From Stenogyne calaminthoides (taxonomy: Eukaryota > Streptophyta > Magnoliopsida > Lamiales > Lamiaceae), in assembly GCA_037126765.1 (NCBI GenBank), contig JBBCBC010000012.1:8990001-9054000 (forward strand): a DNA stretch of 64,000 nt, written 5' to 3'. Within the stretch, counting starts at the first letter, position 1. Each line of letters starts with the position of its first letter. A model generated the notes under the pieces. That model did no database searches and had not been told where the DNA came from. It saw only the letters and a list, made by a program, of their open reading frames with translations. Shown one piece after another: positions 10,634 through 22,404 of this stretch. The translations under genes were made by a program, and so were the position numbers.

Positions 10634-12475
10634 TGTTGGGATTATACTGAAAAGTATGCTTTTTACTTTGTATAATCGAAACTGAATTTCCAAACTTATT
10701 TACTGAAATAAATTGTTTATCACTGATGCTTTAAATATGATTGAATGTTACATATATTTACTGCATAACTGTTCAATAATTCGTACATGTTACACTGTAG
10801 TTAATTTAGTGATACCAGATCACAGAAGATTAAATTAACAGACCCTTGTAACTATAAGTACGCCATTCACGACCTAGATGGAAATGAACAACCATCGCGA
10901 AAGGTTGAGGTGTAAGGCTCAGATTGGTTTGTCTTGACCAAGAGATTACACTAGTGCATGACTGATGCGCTGAATGGGACCTACAGGAGGATAAATTCTT
11001 CAGAACTGAACAAGGAAGAATTAGACCTCAGTGGTTCGTTATTTCTTAACCTTCGTCCCTTAAATAGGATCACGTGGGATTGGTAACTATTGCTTTGACT
11101 TATCATGGGTAGCGAATCAGAGAGATTCAATACTTTTTATCTTGGGCAATATTAGTGGTCACATGTGATTGCTAAGATTTAATACAAAGAATCGTGTGCA
11201 AGTACGCTTGCTTGATTTGCCCCCTTGGGAGGTTCATAAGTTTTATCATACCAAATCTTGCAAGTGGAATTAGTTTCCGGTATGGATAATAATGTTGAAC
11301 CGTTCCTCGACCAAGGACAAAAGATATTAATTAATGGAAAGCTATTTCAGTGGCTTGAATAATTAATGGGCTAGATAATCTTAAACACGAGAAATAATGA
11401 CCGGGAGCCATATTGACTGTAATATGGGTTAAGATGGATGATGCAATATTAATTATGTAGTGGGATTAATTAATATTTATGGGCTTGAAATATATTGTGG
11501 CTCAATATTAGATATTCAAGATCCATTAGAAGGTCCAATCTTAATTCTCCTAAAGGCCCCCTGAGTAGCCCAACAAATAGTCCAATAACTGAAAATGTGA
11601 TTAAAATAAAATAAATATTGTTGCTAAATTTTCCAACCAAAATTTTCGAAATTTATAGATATGTTGGGAGAAAGATTTTCTTTGAATTTTGTTATGGAAT
11701 GAAGATATGTATTCTTGGAATACAAGATTATCTCATTAAATTCAAGAAATCTCCCACTAGCTTATCTATATAGAAATTTTCGAAAAATAGGAAATATAAT
11801 GGGCAAGAAAGATTTTCTTGATTTTCTTGGAAAGATATTATGGAAGATATGTATTTCTTAAAATACAAGAATATCTCATAAATTCAAGAAGATCCAAATC
11901 TTTAAATCTTGTACATGTTATTTTCGAAAAATCCATATTATAGAGGAGGTGGGATTTTTGTGGAATATTTTAATTATGGGAAAAAGAATATAAGGGATAT
12001 ATTCAAGATTTCTTGGTGACCAAGAAAAGTCTTTTCCCACATTGATATTTCACTAAAAATTTCGACCCCCCCTCTCCTATAAATAGGGGATGATTAGTTC
12101 ATTCCCAAGTACAATTCCATGTGCTGGAAAAATTAGCAAATCCACAAAGGTGGTGCAACAAAGTTTATTTTTTCCTTTTGTTAATTGTTCGACAAGTGTC
12201 CTTCCACCGGATAGTTGAGCAAGGGCTAAGGGAATACTTGGGAAGTCCTTTTGGTTAGTCCGTCCGACCGAAGTCACTGCCATCCCGAGAGGTACGTTCA
12301 CGTAAACCCGTAGATTCCGCATGCGTAGATTTTACGTGGCTTTTATATGCATGATATGTTGTTGCAATTATTATTTGAATTAATATAGGATTAATTCATG
12401 CTAGTAATAATTAAAGAATTAAATTTGTATTTAAATATTCACCCCGAATAGATCTGTGCAACTCATTCCCCAACA
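10634..12475 (+). repeat. Full-length 3' LTR of copia-1 copy 1 (reference LTR)
   Basis: The LTR is 1,842 bp, starts TGTTGGGATTATACT and ends CATTCCCCAACA, giving the inverted ends TGTTGGG/CCCAACA. A TATA box is at 12,078-12,085. The polypurine tract lies immediately upstream. Six other full or partial copies occur in this window: 5,247-5,940, 15,480-17,326, 21,997-27,885 (interrupted), 49,316-51,155, 53,171-54,250 and 54,252-54,490. Confidence 0.95.
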
Positions 12476-13393
12476 GGTTGCTCGCTGATCATTTCTTTTC
12501 GTTCTTGGATCAAGGTTGGATTCTCGTTATTTGGGCTCGATCTCCATCAGTTCGAAACCGAGGCGAGGTTCTAAAGCTGGTAATTTTTGTGAGGCTATTT
12601 TCTCGGCTACGATGTCGACTTCCATAGGAGTTGTTTTTCCTTCTATTACATTATCAATTTCCATTTCGTCACTTTCTTTTTCCTTCCGGGGTGGAGCTAG
12701 GCTCGTACAACCTAGCCCCATCTCGGATTTCCTACCGAAATAAAAAATAGAATTTAAATTGACACAAGTGTAAGTCAAACATTTTCTTGCCGCAATCCGG
12801 TCACCCTTATTGGTGTCGATTTTCCCGTCAGATCTGGGAAATTTAATACAATAGAAATAGGAAGAGGCTGCAGCCCCAAATTCGTGATCGAAAGACCGGC
12901 CGAAGAAAGCGTTGAAGCTTGAGGGGATGTCGATGATCACAAAGTCCAGCTACCTAGTTGCCTTCACTTCGGCGTCCAAAGTCGAGGTGATTTCCAGTGC
13001 TAGATGAATCATTCCATAGGCTTCAACAGGTTGGCTTCCAAATCCTTGGATTCCGACCTAGCAAGGTTTGACGTAGGAGTGAAAGTCGCCGAGCAGGTCC
13101 AGTATTTTTTTGAATAGGATATTGTAGAAAGCCCCGTTGTCGATCATGATGTGATGAACTAGAGCCCCCATTATTCTAGCTAAGATCACGAGTGGGTCTC
13201 AATTCGGGTAGACCACTCCGTCTTTGTCTTCCTTGGTGAAGGTGAGTTGCTTCAAGTTTGGGGCGATGGTGTTGACTAGAAGGGAGCTTAGCACGGCATT
13301 ATCGAGGGCACGTATCTCTGCCTTATGATGTCGATTGGATAGGGACACTACTGGGAGGAAACCATCGAGGGTGCCTCCAGATGGGCAGATCAT
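12476..13393 (-). pseudogene. Ty3/gypsy protease region of the split element
   Basis: Minus-strand translation gives a retropepsin-like active site (MIDNGAFYNILFKKIL, near 13,155-13,100), with DNG in place of the usual D[ST]G. It then runs to SFNAFFGRSFDHEFGA and YFYCIKFPRSDGKI (12,940-12,800), typical of the protease end in Tat/Athila-type pol. A linker of Glu- and Pro-rich sequence leads towards RT and ends at the copia insertion. Several stops and shifts are present. Confidence 0.8.
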
Positions 13394-13420
13394 GTGGATA
13401 GCTCTGTTCTCGGCACCCTC

Positions 13421-15060
13421 CTAGATTTGCGGATCTCGCCTGCCCTGGTCGAGTTGATTTCCCAGGGGGGGCACATGCTGTTGATTCGGCTGTTGCCTTG
13501 GCTTGACAAATTCAGCCAATTTCCCTTCTTTGAAAAGCTTCCAAAGCTCCCTTTGCAGGTCGCGGCAATGCTCAGTGGAGTGCCCGATGGTATTGTGGTA
13601 GTTGCAGAATTTCCTCGGGTTGAGCTTGGAAGTGTCTTGAATTAATTCTCTGGCGGGTGGGAGTTGCTGTCTACCCTTGATCGCTTGAAAAATCTGGGCT
13701 GGATTCATAGTCAGTGTTTCGAGGAGCTTCACCTCGAAAGCATTGTCGAGTGGCTTGAATGATCCTAGGGCGCGGTAGTTCGTGGGTCCGTGTTTCCTAA
13801 AACATTTCTCGGATTTCGGATCTGGCTTTTTGACCTTAACTTTCACCTCGCTAGGTCGTTGCTCGCCCAATCTTGATGCGAGTATCTCGGCATTGGTGAT
13901 CATAATACCTGCTCTATATCGGAAACCGGCGTAGCTTGACGGGTAATCTTTGTTCATCATCTTCCAGAGCTTGGTTCCCTTCTTCAGGTTGTGGACCACC
14001 CCTAGAACCTTGGCTTCATTCCCCAGTGGCTTGCCTTCCATGATGAGCTTATCTATGCGATCGATGTATGTTCGGTCTGACTCGTCATCGAGCTGGTAGA
14101 TGTTCACCAAACGCTGTTTAGTTCCTTTATGTGGGCTCAACAAAGCGAAATGAGTGAGGAACAGTTGGGCCATCTGGTGGAATGATTCCACAGAAGTCGG
14201 TGGCAGGTGTTAAACCAACGGTAGGTCTGGTCGCCTAAAGTGAGTAGGAAAAGTCGGCATTGGGTGGCATCTGTCGCTCCCATTGAATTCATGTAGGAAG
14301 TGTACTTGCTCACATGATTGATCGGATTAGATTCGCCATTATACTACGTGATGGAGCTCGTGTTGATCTTGATCTGCACCGGGACGAGCATGACCGTGGG
14401 CGATAGCGGCGAGATGGGGATCATAGTAGTGAGGGGCATCCCCTTTTGTTTGCCAACTGTTCTTGGAGTTCTTTGATGTTTTTGGAGGATGGAGGCCATT
14501 TGTGGAGAATTATCCTGCCCTGCAACCTCATTGCGATGAGAGCGTGGTGGAGTATATCTCTCTTGTTTGCTAGGTGATGGAGTCCGACGACATCTGTAGG
14601 GCGATGGGGTTCTTTCTGTCCTGCGGGGTGAGGGACTCCGCTTGAGTCGATCCTTCGCCGATATTCACTGTCTGGGTCTGCCTTGGGCCACTGACCCCGA
14701 ATACGATCTTTTGGGTCCGGCATGGTCGCGCTGCATCGGCCTGGGCTGATCTCGCTGGGGTCTGTGACTTCGGTGCGGGCCGCTATTGAAACCCTCTGAG
14801 AGCAAACGCCTGTGGATAAGGTTTGGACCTTCGTTCATATTGCGTCGATAGATTGGAGTGCACTGGGTTCCGTGAGAGTTGGCTTCCTGGCTTCCCTCGC
14901 GGTGAGGTCCCTCCTGGCGAGGTCCCTCGTGGCTAGATTTTTCTTTGTGAGGTTCCTCACGGCGAGACTCCTCGTGCCTTCGGCCTTTGCCCTTGCTTTT
15001 GGGCTTCTGGTTCAGATTGTGGCGCAGGTCGCCATGAGGGATTTTCATTTTGGCTTATTT
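13421..15060 (-). pseudogene. Ty3/gypsy gag of the split element
   Basis: The main open segment (14,191-13,421, 256 residues) has capsid phrases SFHQMAQLFLTHFALLSPHK, LVNIYQLDDESDRTYIDRI and GHSTEHCRDLQRELWKL. It also contains CNYHNTIGHSTEHC, a zinc-knuckle-like Cys/His cluster. Upstream open pieces (14,723-14,421 and 15,048-14,665) are Lys-, Arg-, Glu- and His-rich and form the N-terminal part in other frames. The gene lies directly downstream of the 5' LTR and primer site. Confidence 0.85.
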
Positions 15061-15363
15061 TCGGCGTAACTCCGCGATGGCCTCATCAATGTCTTTAGGG
15101 ATGCGGATTTGTTCAAGCTTCTGAGCGATTCTGGTGACGGGTCCCCCAACATTGCAGTTGCTAGTGGCCGGGCCACTAACCCCCACTCCACCGGAGCGAC
15201 ATGAGGCTGATCAGACTTTCTTTTTTGAGATCAAAGTAGCTTGAGACATGCTTAAGGAATGTCTGAAAAGGATTTCGAGTGAGTGAGGGGAATTTTGTCA
15301 AAGATTCATGAGGAATACTCCAATGAGGAAACACTAATACTTTAGCACTATTTTTCTTACAGA

Positions 15364-15385
15364 GTACCCTTCTTCTAGCACCAAT
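15364..15385 (-). promoter_or_regulatory. Probable primer-binding site of the gypsy element
   Basis: Directly inside the LTR end the minus strand reads ATTGGTGCTAGAAGAAGGGT. Its start, TTGGTGC, resembles primer sites in plant Tat-type elements. The tRNA it would pair with was not identified. Confidence 0.5.
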
Positions 15386-15479
15386 TGTTGTGTACTAAAA
15401 TATATGGGCTAGGGATTAAGATGTGGCTAAGTGATCTTAGTAACACAAACAATAAATGTGAGATATGTGATGTATTTAT

Positions 15480-17326
15480 TGTTGGGATTATACTGAAAAA
15501 TATGTTTTTTACTTTGTATAATCGAAACTGAATTTTCAGACTTATTTACTGAAATAAATTGTTTATCACTGATGCTTTAAATATGATTGAATGTTACATA
15601 TATTTATCGCATAACCTGTTCAATAATTAAATGCGTGTTACATTGAAGTTAATTTAGTGATACCGGATCACGTAAGATTAAATTAACAAATCCTTGTAAC
15701 TAAAAGTACGCCATTCACGACCTAGATGGAAATGAACAACCCATCGCTAAAGGTTGAGGTGTAAGGCTCAGATTGGTTTGTCTTGACCTAGAGATTACAC
15801 TAGTGCATGACTGATGCACTGAATAGGACCTACAGGAGGATAAATTCTTCCGAACTGAACAAGGGAGAATTAGACCTCAGTGGTTCGTTATTTCTTAACC
15901 TTCGTCCCTTAAATAGGATCACGTGGGATTGGTAACTATTACTTTGACTTATCATGGGTAAATAAATCAAAGAGATTCAATACTTTTTATCTTGGGCAAT
16001 ATTATTGGTCACATGTGATTGCTAAGATTTAATACGAAGAATCGTGTGCAACTACGCTTGTTTGATTTGCCCCCTTGGGAGGTTCATAAGCTTTATCATA
16101 CCAAATCTTGCAAGTGGAATTAGTTTCTGGTATTGATAATAATGTTGAACTGTTCCTTGACCAAGGACAAAAGATATTAATTAACGGAAAGCTATTTCAA
16201 AGGGCTTGAATTAATTAATGGGCTTAGATAATCTTAAACACGGGAAATAATGACCGGAGCCATATTGATTGTAATATGGGTTAAGATGGATAGTCTTGAT
16301 ATTAATTATGTAGTGGGATTAATTAATATTTATGGGCTTGAATTATATTGTGGCACAATATTAGATATTCAAGGTCCATTCGAAGGTCCAATCTTAATTC
16401 TCCTAAAGGCCCCCTGAGTAGCCCAACAAATAGTCCAATAACTGAAAAAAGTGATTAAAATAAAATAAATATTGTTGCTTATTTTTCCTCTAAATTTTCG
16501 AAAATTATGAATAAGTTGGGAGAAAGATTTTCTTTGAATTTTGTTATGGAATGAAGATATGTATTCTTGGAATACAAGATTATCTCATTAAATTCAAGAA
16601 ATCTCCCACTTGGTTATTTCATAAGAGAATTTCGAAATTTTGAAATATAGTGGGCAAGAAAGATTTTCTTGATTTTCTTGAAAAGATATTATGGAAGATA
16701 TGTATTTCTTGAAATACAAGAATATCTCATAAATTCAAGAAGATCCAAATCTTGGATTCTTGCATCATTAATTTTCGAAAAATCCATAATTAGAGGAGGT
16801 GAGATTTTTGTAGAATATTTTAATTATGGGAAAAAGAATATAGGAGATATATTCAAGATTTCTTGGTGATCAAGAAAAGTCTTTTCCCACATTGGTTTTC
16901 TACTGAAAAAATCGACCACCTCTCACCTATAAATAGGGGATGATTGTTTCATTCCCAAGTACAATTCCATGTGCTGGAAAAATTAGCAAATCCACATAAG
17001 TGGTGCAACAAAGTTTATTTTTTCCTTTTGTTAATTGTTTGATAAGTGTCCTTCCACCGGATAGTTGAGCAAGAGCTAAGAGAATACTTGGGAAGTCCTT
17101 TTGGTTAGTCCGTCCAACCGAATTCACTGTCATCCCGAGAGGTACGTTCACGTAAACCCGTAGATTCCGCATGCGTAGGTTTTACGTGGCTTATTATATG
17201 CATGATATGTTGTTGCAATTATTATTTGAATTAATATAGGATTAATTCATGCTAGTAATAATTAAAGAATTAAATTTGTATTTAAATATTCACCCCGAAT
17301 AGATCTGTGCAACCTATTCCCCAACA
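15480..17326 (+). repeat. Solo LTR of copia-1
   Basis: Full LTR (1,847 bp), TGTTGGGATT to TTCCCCAACA, with a TATA box at 16,928-16,935. No internal copia sequence adjoins it, so it is a solo LTR left by recombination between two LTRs. The heptamer TATTTAT lies immediately before it and one base after it, a likely TSD with a one-base slip. It is inserted in the gypsy 5' LTR. Confidence 0.85.
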
Positions 17327-17614
17327 ATATTTATGACTTATGATTGTTTGAGAGAATAAAGACTTGAGTAATAAATTTGCAAGAGGTTTGGTAAGATAAT
17401 GAATTCTCCTTTTTCTTGGTCATAAATGACCCATATTTATAGGGTTTGGGAGAGTGGAGCTCACTCTCCCGGGTTACAAGTAAGGAGCCGAAAGTGACTC
17501 TGTGAAACATTAAATGCTACAAGACTAATGTGACTCAAGTCGGAGGTTGCTGGGACTTCGACCGAGATAAATCGACCTTGGGTACCTCGCTGGGATGTCG
17601 TCCAAGGTAATTTA

Positions 17615-17943
17615 GAGTATGTTTGTTTCGGGATTTAGGTGTGCGGGGGAAGTCATGACTTTGAAATCCTATGGATTTTAAAGTCTTTGTTTTGAGATTT
17701 TGATAGGGTGAGATTTTATTTTATGTCAAATTAATATTTAATAATGATTTATGTGGTATTATTATATTGTGTTGAGAGTGGAAAAAGTAATGATGTGATT
17801 GTATTAAATTTTGTGAAAAATAGGGGTGTAGGTATAATTTATAGGAGAGGATTTTGAAGTCTAATTTTAAATCTCAAACTATAATGGGACGTGGTTTTCA
17901 AAGTCCTAAGTCCATCCGGGTGAGTCCCGTAACAAACATACCT
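17615..17943. mobile_element. Tourist-like (PIF/Harbinger) MITE
   Basis: The 329-bp element has inverted ends GAGTATGTTTGTT and, reversed on the right, AGGTATGTTTGTT, followed by CGGGA on both sides. It is flanked by TTA on both sides (17,612-17,614 and 17,944-17,946), the target choice of PIF/Harbinger. It has no coding capacity and sits in the gypsy LTR. Confidence 0.75.
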
Positions 17944-18261
17944 TTAGGATTTGCAGGGATTTAACCGTTTAAGTGCTCCTAGCTGTCAGTCATAAACGTC
18001 CTTTACTGACTCATCTCTAATTTGGGCCTCCTTTAGGTATGCTCCTCGGCGCCGCCTACCTGACTCAGGTCAAATAGTAGTTAATGTTCTGCTCTTGTGT
18101 AAGTCAGAGGTCTCCTAGATACTCTCTGGTCGCGTATCCCTGTTCGGTATGCCTTCATCTTGCTACATTCCGCGAGGTGTTTTACTTGAAATCTTGATCC
18201 TATCCTCCCGGGGTCCTAAACTGGTCGCACCCAACCTCGCACGATATGCATACAACAATAA

Positions 18262-18560
18262 CAATGAGAGTTTTACATAGCAACAGTGAGAGTTTTGGTG
18301 AACAAAAGTGAGAGTTTTACTTAGCAACAGTGAGAGTTTTACTTAATAACAGTGAGAGTTTTACATAGCAACAGTGAGAGTTTTTTTAACAAAAGTGAGA
18401 GTTAATAACAGTGAGAGTTTTTGTGAACAAAAGTGAGAGTTTTACTTAGTAACAGTGAGAGTTTTACATAACAACAGTGAGAGTTTTTGTGAACAAAAGT
18501 GAGAGTTTTACTTAGCAACAGTGAGAGTTTTACATAGCAACAGTAAGAGTTTTACATAGC
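18262..18560. repeat. Minisatellite, unit about 20 bp (CAGTGAGAGTTTTACATAGC)
   Basis: The core GTGAGAGTTTT recurs about 14 times, alternating with CAACA, GAACAAAA and TTACTTAGCAA. The array starts only a few bases after the gypsy LTR end. Confidence 0.9.
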
Positions 18561-18615
18561 AAGAGAGATGATTGAGCGTGTGAAGCCCTACATATTTATC
18601 CTACATATTAATTTG

Positions 18616-18726
18616 ATGGCCTCTGTCGGTGACCCCATCGACGCCGCCGCAATCTTCAACGAAGACGAAGACCTCCTGGATGACGACGATAGCGACGATG
18701 ACGCCGACGCCGCCGCAATTACTTGA
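18616..18726 (+). CDS. Small acidic ORF, unrecognised
   Basis: ATG at 18,616 opens a 36-residue frame ending TGA at 18,724-18,726. It is strongly acidic (NEDEDLLDDDDSDDDAD) with flanking Ala-rich pieces and uses GC-rich codons unlike its AT-rich neighbours. It may be the first exon or a fragment of a host gene. No splice donor or second exon was identified, so its status is open. Confidence 0.25.
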   Translation: MASVGDPIDAAAIFNEDEDLLDDDDSDDDADAAAIT

Positions 18727-18943
18727 TAGGGTCATATTGAATTAGAGTTCACACTGTGAACCTGGTTCACAGGAGTGTCACTCTTATACTCTAATCACAC
18801 ACACCAAAAAGAAGGCAACAAATATTGTCAATTTCCACCCACGATTCAAAAGGTTTCCAAAAAATGACACATTCCTCCATTTTAGAAGACATTTAATTTT
18901 CTTCGGTACTGAAGCTTTCAAGATTTTTTAAAAAAGGACACCT
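18727..18943. other. Non-coding spacer before copia-2
   Basis: No gene seen. It ends with the left copy of the copia-2 TSD, CACCT (18,939-18,943). Confidence 0.5.
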
Positions 18944-19466
18944 TGTTGGATATAGAGCAACACTTGAAGTGTGATGTAATTACTTTTTATTAGAGAAAAA
19001 GAGTAATTACAATTGACACTGCAATTGCCAAAACTCAAACACTCAATTTTCAAGACTCTAATGTTTGTGGAGCACTCAAACTCACTTTTGGAAACACACA
19101 CTCTTTGAGGGACACACACCTCACTTCACTCTATCTTTCTCTCTATTGGAGACTCACTTCCTCACACTTACTTCTACTTAGGTAGCTATCTAATATATAT
19201 AGTGTACCTTAGAATATTCTAGCTTCTTCTCCAAAGTTCTACCTACCAATGTCTTTAATGATTCTAGAAGAATCCATAAGCTTGTGTCCTTTAATAATTT
19301 TAGAATGATCTAGTCAACACTATACATACTAGATTATTCTAGATTCTAGTCACATTACTTTGCTTATTTGAGCAACTAGAATGATCCACAAATTATTGTA
19401 TGTAGATGCACCTTGTGTCTTCTTGATCATGAAAACTATCAAAGTTGGTGATGACATTTTTCAATA
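18944..19466 (-). repeat. 3' LTR of copia-2
   Basis: 523 bp on the plus strand from TGTTGGATATAGAGCAACA to TGACATTTTTCAATA. It is followed at once by CTCCCCCTGAGCAC, the reverse complement of the polypurine tract. It shares long identical stretches with 28,230-28,829. Confidence 0.9.
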
Positions 19467-19508
19467 CTCCCCCTGAGCACCAACTTTATTTCTCGGTCTC
19501 ATGCTCAG

Positions 19509-21180
19509 TTATTTTCTAGAACTTTCTTCTTGAGCAACTGCAAAATTGGCGTACTTAAAATTTGCTTTTCGCGCTCTACTTGATTTCCATCCTTTAGGGA
19601 TTATTGCTTCTGTTTGATCATCTGCTACTCTGTGATGAGCTCCTGTTTGCCAGGGACTGTGATTTTCACCTTCTTCCGTGACGTCTTCCTTAATTTGTTG
19701 TTGTTCATCTTCTTCTTCTGCTGCTTCTTCTGGAGTAGAATGTACTTTAATTGTTTGATCCCCCATCTTTTTCTGTAGGATATCTTTTAATTTCTTAGAA
19801 ACTGGCAACACTTCTTTCTGAGGCGACCACCATGACGAAGCTTCATCGAATACAACATTCCTTGATGTATAACACTTTCCCGTCGTAGGGTTGCAACATT
19901 TCCACCCTTTCCTTTGGCTGTCATATCCCTCAAAGATGCACCGAATAACCTTTTTATCGAACTTGCTTCGAAGATGACTTGACACAAACACGTAATAGAC
20001 ACAGCCAAAAACTCTGAAGTGACTTACTTCAAGTTTTCACCCCCACAGCTTCTCATAGGGTTATACGAACTTTAGTTTTGCCTGAGAAAGCCTGTTAATC
20101 ACATATGCTGTTGTCCTCATGCTCTCGGCCCAAAATCTTCCGGGTACATTCTTGACATGTACCGTACTTCGACATATCTCTGCAAGATGTCAATCTTTCT
20201 CTCGACCACACCATTTTGTTGTGGTGTGTTTGCACATGTATACTGATGGCGTATACGACATTCTTGTAGATACTGCGAGAATTCTTCTGATGTATATTCA
20301 CCACCATTGTTTGTTCGCAGAGATTGGACCTTCTTTCCAATTTCTGCTTCTGCAATTTCTTTAAATTCTTTGAATTTAGAGAATGTTTCGGATTTTTCTT
20401 TCATAAAGTAATACCATACGTACAGAGAGAAATCATCAATAAACGTGACCATGTAGCGCATTCCACTGATTGAAGGCTGCTTCACTGGTCCGAACACATC
20501 AGAGTGTATCAGCTCTAATGGTTCTTTGGCTTTGAACTTCGAATCATCGTACGAAAGTTGATGAGCTTTACCGTATTGACAACCAGCACATATTGTCTTT
20601 GTCCTTACATCTAATTGAGGAAGACCTTTCAGCATCGACTTTGCCATCATCACCTTTAACTTGTGGTAGCTGACGTGTCCAAGCCTTGCATGCCACAGGT
20701 TTGCTGTTTCATTTTTCCGTGTCTTATCCACGTACGTTGATTCGACTGACATCACGTAGATAGACTCTAATCGTTGGACCTCCATTACTGGTGTTCCGGA
20801 GATCTTAATGTCTTGATATACTTTAACGTCTTTGGGACCGAATATCATGTGGTGACACGATGTCGTAAGTTGTGCTACAGACAGTAAGTTTTTCTTCATA
20901 CCTGGTATATTGTAAACATCATGCAGTGAAACTTCCTTCGTACTGAACCGTGGCACAAATTTTATTTTACCAACATAGGCGATTGGTAATCTTGAATTAT
21001 TTGCGGTCACCACCACTCGATTGCCTTTATACTCGGTCAAGTTCCACAATTTTTCTTTATCTCCGGTCATATGGTTTGAGCAACCTGAATCTACTATCCA
21101 ATCATTATTATAGTCGATCAACTCCGGGACAGTTGCTGTTAGAGTTTTTTATTCCTCTTCCATAATGAAAGATGCTTCGA
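19509..21180 (-). pseudogene. copia-2 protease, GAG-pre-integrase and integrase
   Basis: The 334-residue minus-strand frame (21,121-20,117) starts with a protease site DWIVDSGCSNHMTG. It then has the pre-integrase finger (LWHARLGHVSYHKLKVMM, CAGCQYGKAH) and an integrase core with HSDVFGPVKQP, FIDDFSLYVWYYFMKEKS and PQQNGVVERK. A frameshift near 20,190 shifts the rest. The C-terminal part continues at 19,991-19,509 (RCIFEGYDSQRKGWKCCNP) and ends with a stop after QEESSRK. The DDE triad is present, so only frame breaks disable the enzyme. No RT follows. Confidence 0.9.
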
Positions 21181-21239
21181 TGTCCCATTCGTCATCACTC
21201 GTATATCCCGTACTTGACATGATTGCATTACCCTCCATA

Positions 21240-21996
21240 TTTTCTTCTTTGACCAACAATTCTTAGCTATGTGACCCTTTTTCCCACAATTGTAACATGT
21301 GCCACTGAATCTTCTATTCTGTTGAGATTCATCGCCTCTGTTGTTTCTCTATTGAGCTCCCCCTGATTTAGAGCTCCTCGGTCGATTAGCCGGGTCATCG
21401 TCTCTTTTAATTCTTCTGTCATTATTCTTGTTGGTCCGACCTCTAGCTTTACTACTAAAAAGTGCTTCTTCATCATTCTTGGATGAGGATCCTGAAATTT
21501 GCTTAGCTAATGCCTCTTGGTCAGCTAGCAAATTTTCTAACTCAACAAGCGAGGGTTGAGTAGGCCAACCTTGTATAGCAGCAATAAAGCTTCTATATTC
21601 CGGCCTCAATCCATGAATGATAATTCTTCTAATTCTTGAGTCGGACATGCCAGCAGAAGAATCCAATGTAGAGATTTCGCGACAGAGAGATTTTACCTTG
21701 GCGAAATATTGATTTACTGTCATGATGCCTTACATAATTGAGAGAAGTTCGTTCTCAAGAAGTTGCAGTCTCGCATCGTTCTTATGGGAGAATAGCGTAG
21801 CAAAAGTGTCCCACGCATCCTTGGGTGTCTTCACCTCCCTTATGTGCTCCAACATTTCCTCCTCGATGGTGGTCTTGATCGCGAACAGTGCCTTGCTAGC
21901 TCGAATCTTCCATTTCTTCAGAGCTCAGCATCTCCTTCTGGTGGTGTGACATCACTATCATCCACTATCTCCCACAGGTCTTGGCCTTGGAGATAC
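21240..21996 (-). pseudogene. copia-2 gag, cut at its N-terminus
   Basis: Minus-strand frames give gag phrases from the cut point leftwards: YLQGQDLWEIVDDSDVTPPE, then EEEMLEHIREVKTPKDAWDT, then MTVNQYFAKVKSLCREI and IIHGLRPEYRSFIAAIQGWP. They end with a good zinc knuckle, CYNCGKKGHIAKNC, near 21,300-21,260. One frameshift and one in-frame stop separate the pieces. The copia-1 LTR is inserted just before YLQGQ, so the first residues are missing or lie beyond the insertion. Confidence 0.88.
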
Positions 21997-22404
21997 TGTT
22001 GGGATTATACTGGAAAGTATTCTTTTACTTTGTATAATCAGACTGGATTTCGGACTTATTTACTGAAATAAATTGTTTATCACTGATGCTTTAAATATCA
22101 TCAAATGTTACATATATTTACTGCATAACTGTTCAATAAATAGTACGTGTTACATTGTAGTTAATTTAGTGATACCGGATCACGTAAGATTAAATTAATG
22201 TAAATTCCTTGTAACTAAAAGTACAACAATCCACGACCTAGATGGAAATGAACAATCCATCGTGAAAGGTTGAAGTGTAAGGCTTAGATTGGTTTGTCTT
22301 GACCAAGAGATTACACTGGTGCATGTCTAGTGCACTGAAGAGGACCTACAGGAGGACAAATTCTTCAGAACTGAACTAGGAAGAAATAGACCTCAGTGGC
22401 TAGT
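21997..22404 (+). repeat. copia-1 LTR inside copia-2 gag, left part
   Basis: Starts TGTTGGGATTATACTGG and follows the reference LTR to CCTCAGTGGCTAGT, where the SIRE-like element interrupts it. The LTR continues at 26,242. Only an LTR, without coding sequence, is present. Confidence 0.9.

Larger units (their letters stand above)
5247..12475 (+). mobile_element. Ty1/copia element, family copia-1, copy 1 (degenerate, 5' truncated)
   Basis: Order on the plus strand: truncated 5' LTR (5,247-5,940), GC-rich leader, gag remnant, protease remnant, integrase, RT with an internal deletion, RNase H, polypurine tract (AGTGGGAGA at about 10,624) and a full 3' LTR (10,634-12,475). It is inserted in the RT region of the minus-strand gypsy element. 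No TSD remains, because the first 1.1 kb of the 5' LTR and part of the gypsy RT are gone together. All reading frames are broken. Confidence 0.85.
15386..18257 (-). repeat. 5' LTR of the gypsy element, interrupted by a solo LTR and a MITE
   Basis: On the plus strand the LTR runs from TGTTGTGTACTAAAA to GCATACAACA, so the ends are inverted (TGTTGT/ACAACA). Without the solo LTR (15,480-17,326) it is about 1,025 bp, and about 690 bp without the MITE (17,615-17,943). A minus-strand TATA box (CTATAAATATGG) lies at about 17,431-17,442. The matching 3' LTR must lie left of position 1. Confidence 0.75.
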
